Assembly: GCA_942493315.1 (NCBI GenBank)
Contig: OW818690.1
Coordinates: 2,666,001-2,730,000 of the forward strand
DNA: 64,000 nt
Reading direction: 5' to 3'
Source: UBA5429 sp942493315
GTDB taxonomy: Bacteria > Bacteroidota > Bacteroidia > Bacteroidales > WCHB1-69
The notes beneath the pieces were generated by a model. The model did not search any database and was not told the origin of the DNA. It saw only the letters and a program-made list of their open reading frames with translations. A program made the position numbers and the translations under genes. Shown here one piece after another: positions 17,987 through 26,049 of this stretch (positions are counted from its first letter, which is position 1; the number at the start of each line of letters is the position of its first letter).

Positions 17987-20900
17987 ATGAACTTGAAAAG
18001 TAGCATCATTTCCGTTATTCTGGTCTTTCAATCATTTTTTATTTTTGCACAAACTTTTACTGAATTTCAAGATCCTAAAATTTATGAAATCAATAGAATT
18101 TATCCAAGAGTTAATATTATTCCGGATCATGATTTCTATAAAATATATATGAATGGTACCTGGAAATTTAATTTTGTTCAAAATATCTATAACAAACCTA
18201 CAGATTTTTATAAACCCGATTTTAACGATCAAAACTGGATCGATTTTCAAGTTCCTGCAAATTGGGAACTTAATGGCTACGGAATGCCTATATACGTTAA
18301 TGTTCCTAATGAATTTGATAATTCAGGGTTTCCTCGGGTTCCTGATACCCTGAACTCAGTTGGATCTTACAGAAAACATTTTGAAATCCCTTCAGAATGG
18401 GAAAATCAAAACGTTTTTATCAATTTTGGAGCTGTTAAATCTTGTATCTATCTGTGGATCAATGGTCAATTTGTGGGTTATTCAGAAGATTCAAAAACCA
18501 ATTTAGAGTTTGACATCTCACATTATGTTAAATACGGTGAGGATAATGTGTTGGCTATTCAAATAATGAGATGGTCTGATGGTTCCTATTTTGAGTGTCA
18601 GGATTTCTGGAGAATCAGCGGAATCGAACGTGATGTGATTGTTTATGCTACTCCTCAAACGTATATATCTGATTATCAATTTACTGCAACATTAGATACT
18701 ACCTATAAAAATGGGATTTTTAATCTTAATTGTGATATTTCTTCATCAAGTCCTTCAGATAATTATACATTTTATTTAGATTATTATGTTGAAATTCCGG
18801 TTGATAGTGTTAAAAACAGATTTGAATCTGTAAGAACCTATCATTATTCAAAAGCAGCATCCATTTCAAACGATAAAACAATCATTTCATTTGATAAGGT
18901 ACAGTTCGACCAAATCCCGGTTTGGTCTGCCGAAACCCCTACCCTATGCACTTTATACATAAATTTGATCAATACCCAAGGAGAAATCATACAACAAATT
19001 AAAAAACAGTTCGGATTTCGTTCAGTTGAAATGAAAGATGGGTTCCTACTGGTGAACGGAAAACCTGTCAAATTTAAAGGTGTTAACCGTCATGAACATG
19101 ATCCTGTTACCGGTCATGTAATTTCAAGAGAAATGATGTTAAAGGACGTGATTTTGATGAAAGAATGCAATATAAACGGTGTTCGTACTGCTCACTACCC
19201 TAACGATCCCTATTTTTATGATTTATGTGACCAATATGGCTTGTATGTGATTGATGAAGCTAACGCTGAATCTCATGCTCAGGGTTATGGTGATAATTCA
19301 GTGGCTAAAAAACCCGATTTCATTGATGCTACTGTGGCCCGTATCCGAAACATGTATGAAAGAGACAAAAATAATACATGTGTGATTATGTGGTCTTTAG
19401 GAAATGAATCAGGAAACGGAATCTGTTACTATAAGGCTTACGAATGGCTGAAAGCAAAAGACACTACCAGACTTGTACACTATGAACGTGCTGAATTTGA
19501 TTATAATACAGATGTGTATTCAGTGATGTATCCCGATGTGGAGTATATTGCTGAATATGCCCAAACAAAACGGGATAAGCCTCTGATTATGTGTGAATAT
19601 TCCCATGCGATGGGAAATAGTTGCGGTGGACTTAGCGATTATTGGGATACTATTTATCAATATCCTCAACTTCAAGGTGGTTTTATCTGGGATTGGGTAG
19701 ATCAATCTTTTATCCAATACGATAAAAATAACACCAAATGGTTTGCTTATGGAGCTGATTTTGGTCATCCAACAAATATTAGACCATCTGATAAAAACTT
19801 TTTAATCAATGGGTTAATCTCTTCTGAAAGAATTCCAAATCCACATTACTACGAAGCACAAAGAGTATATCAACCCATCACAATTAAAGCTATCGATCTT
19901 GAAAATGGAATCTTTGAAGTAACTAATAATCTGGACTTTACCAATTTGTGGGACGCTTTTGATATCTACTATACGATTAACGCTTTCAATGACTCCGGTA
20001 ATTATTATGCCAATGGTGGTTCCTTTAGAATCGAGGTTGAACCGGGAAAATCTAAACTATTTAATGTGAACTATCCAGATTGTAACCTCCCTTTTAGCAT
20101 CCATTTTAAAACAGGAGAAATCAATCCTTTTACTCATGATGCATTACTTGTTCCAATCACCCATAACGGTTTACAATACGCTGATAATCAAGCTTCTTTT
20201 TTGGTAAAAGCAAAAGCAGATCTCAAAACCATTGCTTTTTCTGATAAGTTAAAAATAAAATTAAAATCTAAACAAAATTTACTTTTTGTTCAAAATAATA
20301 AACATTGTTTTGTTTTTGATACCGTTTCTGGACGATTAATCTCTTTAAAAATAAATAAAATTGAGATTTTAAAACAACCGATCATCCTCAATTTCTGGAG
20401 AGCTCCAACCGATAACGATAAAGCAGATGGTAAAGGAAAAAGAGCCTGGGATCTGGCTTCTTTGAATCAATTAACGTGGAAAGTGATCGATCTTACATAT
20501 CAAACCTCTGATTCGCTTTTTATTTTACATCTATTGTTAAATGGCAATAATCCCAAAGGGGAAACGATCATAGAAGCGATCCAAAGCTATTCGATAACCA
20601 ATAATTACGATCTATTTATTGAAAATCATATAAAACCTACACAACAGGTTAAAACAGTCGCCAAAGTGGGATTACAGATGGGTTTATCTAAAGAATTTTC
20701 TACTGCAGATTGGCTGGGATTTGAGAATGAAACCTATTCTGATCGTTTCAAATCCGGATTAATCGGGTGGTACTCCTCCCCTATTCAAAATCTGTTTTAT
20801 AAGTATGTTCGACCACAGGAGAGTGGCAACAGAACGGCCACCCAAAAACTGATCCTTCAATCTCCAAAATCCAAACTTTGTTTATATTTCATGGATTCAG

Positions 20901-21679
20901 ATTTTAATTTTAGTATCTATCCTTACTCAGATCAAAATATTGATACTGCCAAACATATTAATAAATTGATTGAAAACGATTACTGGACTTTAAATCTCGA
21001 TTACAAACAAGCCGGAATCGGTGGTGCAACTTGTGGTCCGGGAGCTCGATACATGTACCTTTTAGATCAAAAACAATACGATTTCACAATCCATATTAAT
21101 ACCAACGGAATAGGATCCGAAAATATAATCCATTTTAATGCTTCTGACTATTTTCCCATTCCATCTCTTTGGAAGTTCAAATCGGATGAAACAAATATCA
21201 ATCAAAACATTAAAGCTATTGATTTTAAAAACAATCCACATCCAAAATATGCAAAGAATTATCAATTAGCATTATACGATAATAAATTAGGCGTTTGTGG
21301 TGATTATCAGGAGAACTGGATCGGTTTTCAGGGTGATACTTTAAATGCAACCATTCAGATTTTAAATTCTGAACCTGTAAATTCATATACTTTACGTTTT
21401 TGTCATGATCCTAATAGTTGGGTTTTTGCTCCTTATAAGATCTTTTATCAGACTTCCGATGATAATATTCATTTTTCGGAATTAACCGCTCTCCCACTCG
21501 ATTTTGTAGCCGAAAATCAAAATAACATCAATACACAGTTGGTCACTTTTACAATTCCTAATCCAAAGGCTTCTACAATAAGAGTGATCGCTGTTCCTTT
21601 AGACAAATTGCCTGTATGGCATCCCAACGCCGGTGAAAAGGCTTGGATGATGATCGATGAAATTATGTTAAATAAATAA
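17987..21679 (+). CDS. secreted GH2 beta-galactosidase with C-terminal accessory domain
   Basis: A 1230-residue LacZ-type glycoside hydrolase family 2 enzyme with a signal peptide (SVILVFQSFFIFAQ). The domains run: N-terminal sugar-binding domain (WKFNFVQN; VPANWELNGYG), Ig-like domain, TIM barrel with KFKGVNRHEHDPVTG, the acid/base Glu in MWSLGNESGNG (about residue 474) and the nucleophile Glu in IMCEYSHAMGNS (about 537). Then comes the Bga small-chain domain (NFWRAPTDNDKADGKG). An extra C-terminal ~150 residues look like a discoidin/F5-8 type-C module (YKIFYQTSDDNIHFSEL). It is longer than E. coli LacZ because of this module. It probably removes galactose from polysaccharide or glycoprotein in the periplasm or at the surface. 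Confidence 0.93.
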   Translation: MNLKSSIISVILVFQSFFIFAQTFTEFQDPKIYEINRIYPRVNIIPDHDFYKIYMNGTWKFNFVQNIYNKPTDFYKPDFNDQNWIDFQVPANWELNGYGMPIYVNVPNEFDNSGFPRVPDTLNSVGSYRKHFEIPSEWENQNVFINFGAVKSCIYLWINGQFVGYSEDSKTNLEFDISHYVKYGEDNVLAIQIMRWSDGSYFECQDFWRISGIERDVIVYATPQTYISDYQFTATLDTTYKNGIFNLNCDISSSSPSDNYTFYLDYYVEIPVDSVKNRFESVRTYHYSKAASISNDKTIISFDKVQFDQIPVWSAETPTLCTLYINLINTQGEIIQQIKKQFGFRSVEMKDGFLLVNGKPVKFKGVNRHEHDPVTGHVISREMMLKDVILMKECNINGVRTAHYPNDPYFYDLCDQYGLYVIDEANAESHAQGYGDNSVAKKPDFIDATVARIRNMYERDKNNTCVIMWSLGNESGNGICYYKAYEWLKAKDTTRLVHYERAEFDYNTDVYSVMYPDVEYIAEYAQTKRDKPLIMCEYSHAMGNSCGGLSDYWDTIYQYPQLQGGFIWDWVDQSFIQYDKNNTKWFAYGADFGHPTNIRPSDKNFLINGLISSERIPNPHYYEAQRVYQPITIKAIDLENGIFEVTNNLDFTNLWDAFDIYYTINAFNDSGNYYANGGSFRIEVEPGKSKLFNVNYPDCNLPFSIHFKTGEINPFTHDALLVPITHNGLQYADNQASFLVKAKADLKTIAFSDKLKIKLKSKQNLLFVQNNKHCFVFDTVSGRLISLKINKIEILKQPIILNFWRAPTDNDKADGKGKRAWDLASLNQLTWKVIDLTYQTSDSLFILHLLLNGNNPKGETIIEAIQSYSITNNYDLFIENHIKPTQQVKTVAKVGLQMGLSKEFSTADWLGFENETYSDRFKSGLIGWYSSPIQNLFYKYVRPQESGNRTATQKLILQSPKSKLCLYFMDSDFNFSIYPYSDQNIDTAKHINKLIENDYWTLNLDYKQAGIGGATCGPGARYMYLLDQKQYDFTIHINTNGIGSENIIHFNASDYFPIPSLWKFKSDETNINQNIKAIDFKNNPHPKYAKNYQLALYDNKLGVCGDYQENWIGFQGDTLNATIQILNSEPVNSYTLRFCHDPNSWVFAPYKIFYQTSDDNIHFSELTALPLDFVAENQNNINTQLVTFTIPNPKASTIRVIAVPLDKLPVWHPNAGEKAWMMIDEIMLNK

Positions 21680-21691
21680 CCAAATATAAAT

Positions 21692-23230
21692 ATGAAAAGA
21701 AGAGCACTTATTAGCGTAAGCGACAAAACCAATTTACTCCATTTTGTTGAACAACTTATTGCATGTAATTTTGAGATTATCTCAACAGGTGGAACTAAAG
21801 CAATGCTTGAGAAAGAGGGTCTTAATATAATAGGAATCAGTGAGATAACTGGTTTTCCTGAAATCATGGATGGCCGGGTAAAAACCCTCCATCCTAAAGT
21901 TCATGGCGGATTATTGTCTATGCGGGATAATCCGAAACATACGGAAGAGATGCGCCAAAATCAAATAGAATATATTGATTTAGTGATTGTTAACCTTTAT
22001 CCTTTCAAACAAACTATTGAAAAAGAGGGTGTTGAATTCGCAGAAGCAATTGAAAATATTGATATTGGTGGTCCTTCGATGTTGAGAAGTGCAGCTAAAA
22101 ATCATAAATTTGTTACAGTAGTTTGTGATCCTAATGATTATCAAACAGTTATTGATCAGATCAAAGAAACCGGAGATACCACTTTAGAAACCAGATCTCA
22201 ATTAGCGGCTAAAGTTTTCAGACATACTGCTGCTTATGATGCCATGATTGGGGAGTATTTGACCAAACAAGTAGGTGAAACTAATCCGGAGTCTATCACA
22301 TTGACTTTTACTAAAAAACAAGACTTAAGATATGGTGAAAATCCTCACCAACTTGCCACTTTTTATGCCGGTAAAAAACAGGGTTATTCCATGGCCTGGG
22401 CTACACAATTACATGGTAAAGAGTTGTCATATAACAACATTCAGGATGCTGATGCTACGCTGAATATTGTGAAAGAGTTTTCTGAACCGGTTGTAGTGGG
22501 CGTTAAACATAAAAATCCTTGTGGTGTGGGTGTTGGAAATAATGTGTTTGAAGCTTGGAGAAACTGTTATGAAGCGGATCAGGTTTCGATCTATGGAGGT
22601 ATTGTAGCAACCAATCAAGTGATTGATGCTCAAACAGCTGAAGATATGAAAAATGTATTTTTGGAAATCATATTAGCCCCCACTTTTACTCCTGAAGCAT
22701 TGGAAATTTTAATGACGAAAAAGAATATTCGTCTGATGACATTTGATCTTTCTACTAAAAATCAGGATTCCAACATGTTTATCAGTGTTAATGGCGGTAT
22801 TTTAGTTCAAAATTGCGATCAGTTTTCTAATGATCAATACGAAATAAACTGTGTAACAGAAAAACAACCCACTAAGGAAGAGTTGGAAGATCTGTTATTT
22901 GCCATGAAAGTTTGTAAACATGTTAAATCTAATGCCATTACCTTAGCTAAAAACCGCAAAACGGTTGGTGTAGGGGCAGGACAAATGAACCGCGTTGGAG
23001 CAGCTCTCATAGCATTAGAACAAGCCAAAAATGCCGGAATCAGCGAAGGAATATTATTAGCCAGTGATGCATTCTTCCCATTTGATGATGTAGTAAGGTT
23101 AGCGCATCAGTATGGTGTAACTGCCATCATTCAACCGGGTGGTTCTGTAAGGGATGAGCTTTCCATTAAGGCATGTAATGAGTTGGGAATTGCGATGATC
23201 TTTACCGGAGTGAGACATTTCAGACACTAA
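21692..23230 (+). CDS. purH: bifunctional AICAR transformylase / IMP cyclohydrolase
   Basis: Catalyses the last two steps of purine synthesis (AICAR to FAICAR to IMP). The 512-residue product shows the N-terminal MGS-like cyclohydrolase domain (ISVSDKTNLLHFVEQL, FEIISTGGTKAML, MDGRVKTLHPKVHGGLL). The C-terminal transformylase domain has LRYGENPHQLATFY, VGVKHKNPCGVGVG and QPGGSVRDELSI. Length is normal. It is 12 bp after the beta-galactosidase gene with no obvious functional link, and a strong intrinsic terminator follows. Confidence 0.97.
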   Translation: MKRRALISVSDKTNLLHFVEQLIACNFEIISTGGTKAMLEKEGLNIIGISEITGFPEIMDGRVKTLHPKVHGGLLSMRDNPKHTEEMRQNQIEYIDLVIVNLYPFKQTIEKEGVEFAEAIENIDIGGPSMLRSAAKNHKFVTVVCDPNDYQTVIDQIKETGDTTLETRSQLAAKVFRHTAAYDAMIGEYLTKQVGETNPESITLTFTKKQDLRYGENPHQLATFYAGKKQGYSMAWATQLHGKELSYNNIQDADATLNIVKEFSEPVVVGVKHKNPCGVGVGNNVFEAWRNCYEADQVSIYGGIVATNQVIDAQTAEDMKNVFLEIILAPTFTPEALEILMTKKNIRLMTFDLSTKNQDSNMFISVNGGILVQNCDQFSNDQYEINCVTEKQPTKEELEDLLFAMKVCKHVKSNAITLAKNRKTVGVGAGQMNRVGAALIALEQAKNAGISEGILLASDAFFPFDDVVRLAHQYGVTAIIQPGGSVRDELSIKACNELGIAMIFTGVRHFRH

Positions 23231-23244
23231 AATCAAATTTTTAT

Positions 23245-23277
23245 AAAGCTCGTCCTTAAAAAAGACGGGCTTTTTTT
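23245..23277 (+). terminator. intrinsic terminator after purH
   Basis: Inverted repeat AAAGCTCGTC (23245-23254) and GACGGGCTTT (23264-23273) with one G-T wobble, a 9-nt loop, and a T-run continuing to 23277. It is 14 bp after the purH stop codon, a textbook rho-independent terminator closing the plus-strand gene run. Confidence 0.88.
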
Positions 23278-23323
23278 AAACCTTTTCTATTCTAAAGTGT
23301 CCAATATCAGTAATTTCACAACC

Positions 23324-24211
23324 ATGAAAACACTTTTTTTCCTATTATGTTCCATTTTAGGGGTTTATTCCCTTAATGCTCAATTGATTGCCAATGCAGG
23401 GTCGGATAAACATTCCTGTCAATACGATACCAACGCTGATTTGATTCCCATTGGAGGTTCTCCTACGGCACAGTTTGGTACACCTCCTTACACTTATCAA
23501 TGGAGTATTGAACCAATTGTAGCAGGCGGCGGATGCTCGTACATCATTCTACAAGCCGGTGATCTTTTAGATAATATTGAATCTTCAAATCCTTATATTA
23601 CAGATCGTTTTGCAGCTCCAAGTATTGAATTTTATCTTCAGGTTACGGATGCTGCCGGTGCTATCAGCTATGACACGACGGTGATCACCTTCTCCAATTT
23701 TGTTCAGACTCAAACATTCTTCACTTATACGATTAACTTAGGGGATTCTGTATTATTGAATCAAGAGATCAACATTTCGGGTGGAGTTCCCCCATTAACA
23801 TACAACTGGCAGCCGGTAACAGGATTGCCATTCAATAACTTCGAATCTTTCTTTTGGGCAAAACCTACGCAAACAACCTTTTATCATGTGGAAATCACTG
23901 ATGCCATGGGTTGTCAGGCTACAGGATTTCCAATGTACAATGTGATTGTCAATGGCACCGGTATTAATGAATCAGATGAAGAAATTCCATTAACTATTTA
24001 TCCGAATCCGGTTCACAACACCTTGAATATTAGCAACAATAATAATGTAACGATTTTAAATACTGCTATTTATGACATCCAGGGAAAGTTGATTCAACAA
24101 TTAGATCCCTCCTCCTCTTCTATTGATCTCGGTTATTTGGCTCCGGGATTATATGTCATTCATTTTCAAACCCCTACAAGCACGATCGTTCAGAAATTTC
24201 AAAAAATGTAA
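23324..24211 (+). CDS. T9SS-sorted secreted protein
   Basis: A 295-residue protein with signal peptide (MKTLFFLLCSILGVYSLNAQ). The ATG at 23324 was chosen over an upstream GTG because it starts the signal sequence. The middle holds PKD-like/SprB-like beta domains (GTPPYTYQWSIEP; GGVPPLTYNWQPVTG). The C-terminal ~75 residues form a type A type IX secretion sorting domain (LTIYPNPVHNTLNI, AIYDIQGKLIQQL, LAPGLYVIHFQT). The protein is therefore probably exported across the outer membrane and attached to the surface, and the organism must encode a T9SS elsewhere. Binding function unknown. Confidence 0.85.
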   Translation: MKTLFFLLCSILGVYSLNAQLIANAGSDKHSCQYDTNADLIPIGGSPTAQFGTPPYTYQWSIEPIVAGGGCSYIILQAGDLLDNIESSNPYITDRFAAPSIEFYLQVTDAAGAISYDTTVITFSNFVQTQTFFTYTINLGDSVLLNQEINISGGVPPLTYNWQPVTGLPFNNFESFFWAKPTQTTFYHVEITDAMGCQATGFPMYNVIVNGTGINESDEEIPLTIYPNPVHNTLNISNNNNVTILNTAIYDIQGKLIQQLDPSSSSIDLGYLAPGLYVIHFQTPTSTIVQKFQKM

Positions 24212-24214
24212 AGT

Positions 24215-24273
24215 TCGTGTGCTCGATGTGCTCAATGTGTAATTATTCACTATTCACTATTCACTATTCATTA
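24215..24273. repeat. composite tandem repeat: octamer remnant plus heptamer TTCACTA
   Basis: Two or three degenerate copies of the GTGTGCTC/GCTCGATGT octamer type are followed directly by about three and a half copies of the 7-bp unit TTCACTA. The heptamer run ends on the stop codon of the minus-strand gene at 24264. This is the smallest of three loci in the window where an 8-mer array is joined to a 7-mer array, always in this order on the plus strand. Confidence 0.8.
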
Positions 24274-25049
24274 GAAACATGAATCCAAGTCCAACCATAA
24301 TCAGTACCAAAAGGAAAACTTTTGCTTTTTGAGTTTTCAATCATTATTTTAGTGAAATAAGATTTGTAATACCATGCAAAAAAAACGGCTCCTAAAGTTG
24401 GTTTTTCTGTTTCTTTATAGTTTAACCAAATTTCTCGGGGTTCATCTACTTTAAAACCACGAAATTGGCCTTGATAATAACTCTCATCTTTCAGTATAAC
24501 TGAACCTGATTGATCAATAACATAGACGAATTCACCACCATAAACAGCATAATTATTAGGTTGGAAAGCAGGAAATATCCATACTGTCAGCGTTTTATCT
24601 TCATTCTCTTTAATATATTGATTAAATCGGATGTTTAAAGTATCTTTTAATGAAGCTATTTGATTATCAGCAGTTTGTAAAGCTCTGGAAAACCTATGAA
24701 GTATATTGGTATCAATAGGTTCTGATGATTTACTAATTTGGTTATTGTTATTCACAATGAAATGAAAAACAAGGTCAAATTGATTATTTTCATATTTTCC
24801 ATAAACGGCATGCCAAATAGAATCTACTTCAAAACAAAACCATTCTTTTCCAAGTCTGGCAATCTCATTTTTATCTTGCATAATAACACTATCCGAAGTC
24901 CACCAAGCTATTTTATCGTACGTACATAACCACTCAGCAACTTTCATTTTTTCATTAAAATCAGTTATATCAAAGTTAAACTCATTTTGAGTTTGTCCAA
25001 AAGAGATGGTTGATAACCCTATAAGAAGTAATGTAACAATTTTTTTCAT
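24264..25049 (-). CDS. secreted protein of unknown function
   Basis: A 261-residue protein with a clear signal peptide (MKKIVTLLLIGLSTISFGQ). That start (25049) was preferred to an ATG 11 codons upstream because it gives a normal signal sequence. The mature part is rich in Trp, Tyr and acidic residues (KVAEWLCTYDKIAWWTSD; LTVWIFPAFQPNNYAVYGG). I do not recognise a family, and no catalytic motif is evident. A good promoter lies about 78 bp upstream at 25127-25157. The gene sits between two tandem-repeat loci in an accessory region of single-gene secreted proteins. Confidence 0.7.
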   Translation of the reverse strand: MKKIVTLLLIGLSTISFGQTQNEFNFDITDFNEKMKVAEWLCTYDKIAWWTSDSVIMQDKNEIARLGKEWFCFEVDSIWHAVYGKYENNQFDLVFHFIVNNNNQISKSSEPIDTNILHRFSRALQTADNQIASLKDTLNIRFNQYIKENEDKTLTVWIFPAFQPNNYAVYGGEFVYVIDQSGSVILKDESYYQGQFRGFKVDEPREIWLNYKETEKPTLGAVFFAWYYKSYFTKIMIENSKSKSFPFGTDYGWTWIHVSNE

Positions 25050-25126
25050 AAGGTGAAATTTAAAAAAAATTAATCTATTCAATCAGGCTATTTAGATAAC
25101 CCTTCCAACACTTTAAAATATTTTGG

Positions 25127-25157
25127 CAAATATAAAAAAAGGGTTTGATAAAACCAA
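25127..25157 (-). promoter_or_regulatory. promoter of the secreted-protein gene at 24264-25049
   Basis: On the minus strand TTG (25157-25155), 20 bp, then TATATTTG (25134-25127). It matches the Bacteroidota consensus at both elements and leaves a leader of about 70 nt. Confidence 0.68.
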
Positions 25158-25198
25158 AAAAATATTTTTATAAATTAGCTGAAACCCAATACTCTCTT

Positions 25199-25225
25199 CT
25201 TTCGTCCTTCGTCCTTCGTCCTTTC
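25199..25225. repeat. heptamer tandem repeat TTCGTCC
   Basis: Three full copies plus edges of the 7-bp unit TTCGTCC, directly adjacent to the stop codon of the minus-strand lipoprotein gene at 25228. Read on that gene's coding strand the unit is GGACGAA. It is one of five period-7 loci in the window. Confidence 0.75.
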
Positions 25226-25227
25226 TT

Positions 25228-25743
25228 CTATTCAGGAGTCCAAATGATGGAAATATCACTAAAACTGGAAACATTACCGGGAGCTAAGGAGAAACTGACA
25301 GTATCTTTTATAAATTCAAAATAATGATAATTTCCTGTGCTGTTTTTGTCTGTTAATTCCATACAAAGTCGATATGTTCCATCTGAAACTATGTTTCCAT
25401 CGATATCTGTACCATCCCAGCTACAAGACCTTGTTCCATGGGTATTTATTGTTGCACCTGAAACAGCATCTGTTACATTATAAGAAGACATTGATACCCA
25501 ATTTGTTAAAAACCTTTTGTATTTATCTGCATATACTAACAACGATTTTACATACTCCCCGGAACCATTTTCCACCCAAATAGCAACAACATTCTTAGGT
25601 GCATAGTTGCCTCCTGCATCTGAGGTAACAGTAGATACAGATAAAGTTCCGGGTGTTTTTATACCAGAATCCTCTTCAGTTGTACAGGAATAGGTAAAAA
25701 TCAAAATGAGCGTTAACAATGTGATTTTTGAGATTGTTTTCAT
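25228..25743 (-). CDS. DUF2271-like lipoprotein
   Basis: A 171-residue lipoprotein (lipobox FTYSC, Cys20). The mature part resembles DUF2271/FlgD-type Ig-like proteins: YAPKNVVAIWVENGSGEYVK, then DAVSGATINTHG, and the hallmark WDGTDIDGNIVSDGTYRLCMEL near the C-terminus. DUF2271 proteins often accompany flavin-transfer or PepSY reductase systems, but none is adjacent here, so the role is open. It stands alone, divergent from the OmpA-domain protein gene across a 306-bp spacer. Confidence 0.68.
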   Translation of the reverse strand: MKTISKITLLTLILIFTYSCTTEEDSGIKTPGTLSVSTVTSDAGGNYAPKNVVAIWVENGSGEYVKSLLVYADKYKRFLTNWVSMSSYNVTDAVSGATINTHGTRSCSWDGTDIDGNIVSDGTYRLCMELTDKNSTGNYHYFEFIKDTVSFSLAPGNVSSFSDISIIWTPE

Positions 25744-25824
25744 AAGTTGTTTAGATTTAATTTTTCTTTAAAAACAATGAAAACCTTTTAATTATTGTAT
25801 TTTTATACATAAATAGTCAGAAAA

Positions 25825-25851
25825 ATCGATAAAAAGTGTAATCTTATCGAT
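25825..25851. promoter_or_regulatory. spaced dyad ATCGATAA-N11-TTATCGAT, possible operator
   Basis: A perfect 8-bp inverted repeat with an 11-bp spacer, so the half-site centres are about 19 bp apart, which fits two helical turns and a dimeric regulator. No T-run follows, so it is not an intrinsic terminator. It lies 82 bp upstream of the lipoprotein start (minus strand) and 98 bp before the -7 element of the plus-strand gene. The regulator is unknown. Confidence 0.4.
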
Positions 25852-25948
25852 GAATTTTAAAAAAGACTCGTTTGATTTTAATTGCATTATAATGATCATT
25901 GCTTCAATCAATAGTATTTAATTTTATCAAATTATTTTCATAAAAAAT

Positions 25949-25956
25949 TATATTTG
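25949..25956 (+). promoter_or_regulatory. -7 element for the OmpA-domain gene
   Basis: TATATTTG matches TAnnTTTG and lies 93 bp before the ATG at 26050. No clean TTG is seen at the -33 distance. Confidence 0.45.
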
Positions 25957-26049
25957 CTGTTACAATAAAAGAACTTAAAATATAGTTATAAAATTAATAA
26001 ACAACTTAAAATCAAGAGAAATAATCATATTAAAAAACTGATCAAAAGT

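Larger units (their letters stand above)
25744..26049. other. 306-bp divergent intergenic region
   Basis: Very AT-rich DNA between the DUF2271-like lipoprotein and the OmpA-domain gene. It holds a perfect spaced dyad at 25825-25851 and a -7 promoter element for the plus-strand gene at 25949-25956. I see no short ORF with coding character and no RNA gene. Confidence 0.6.
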
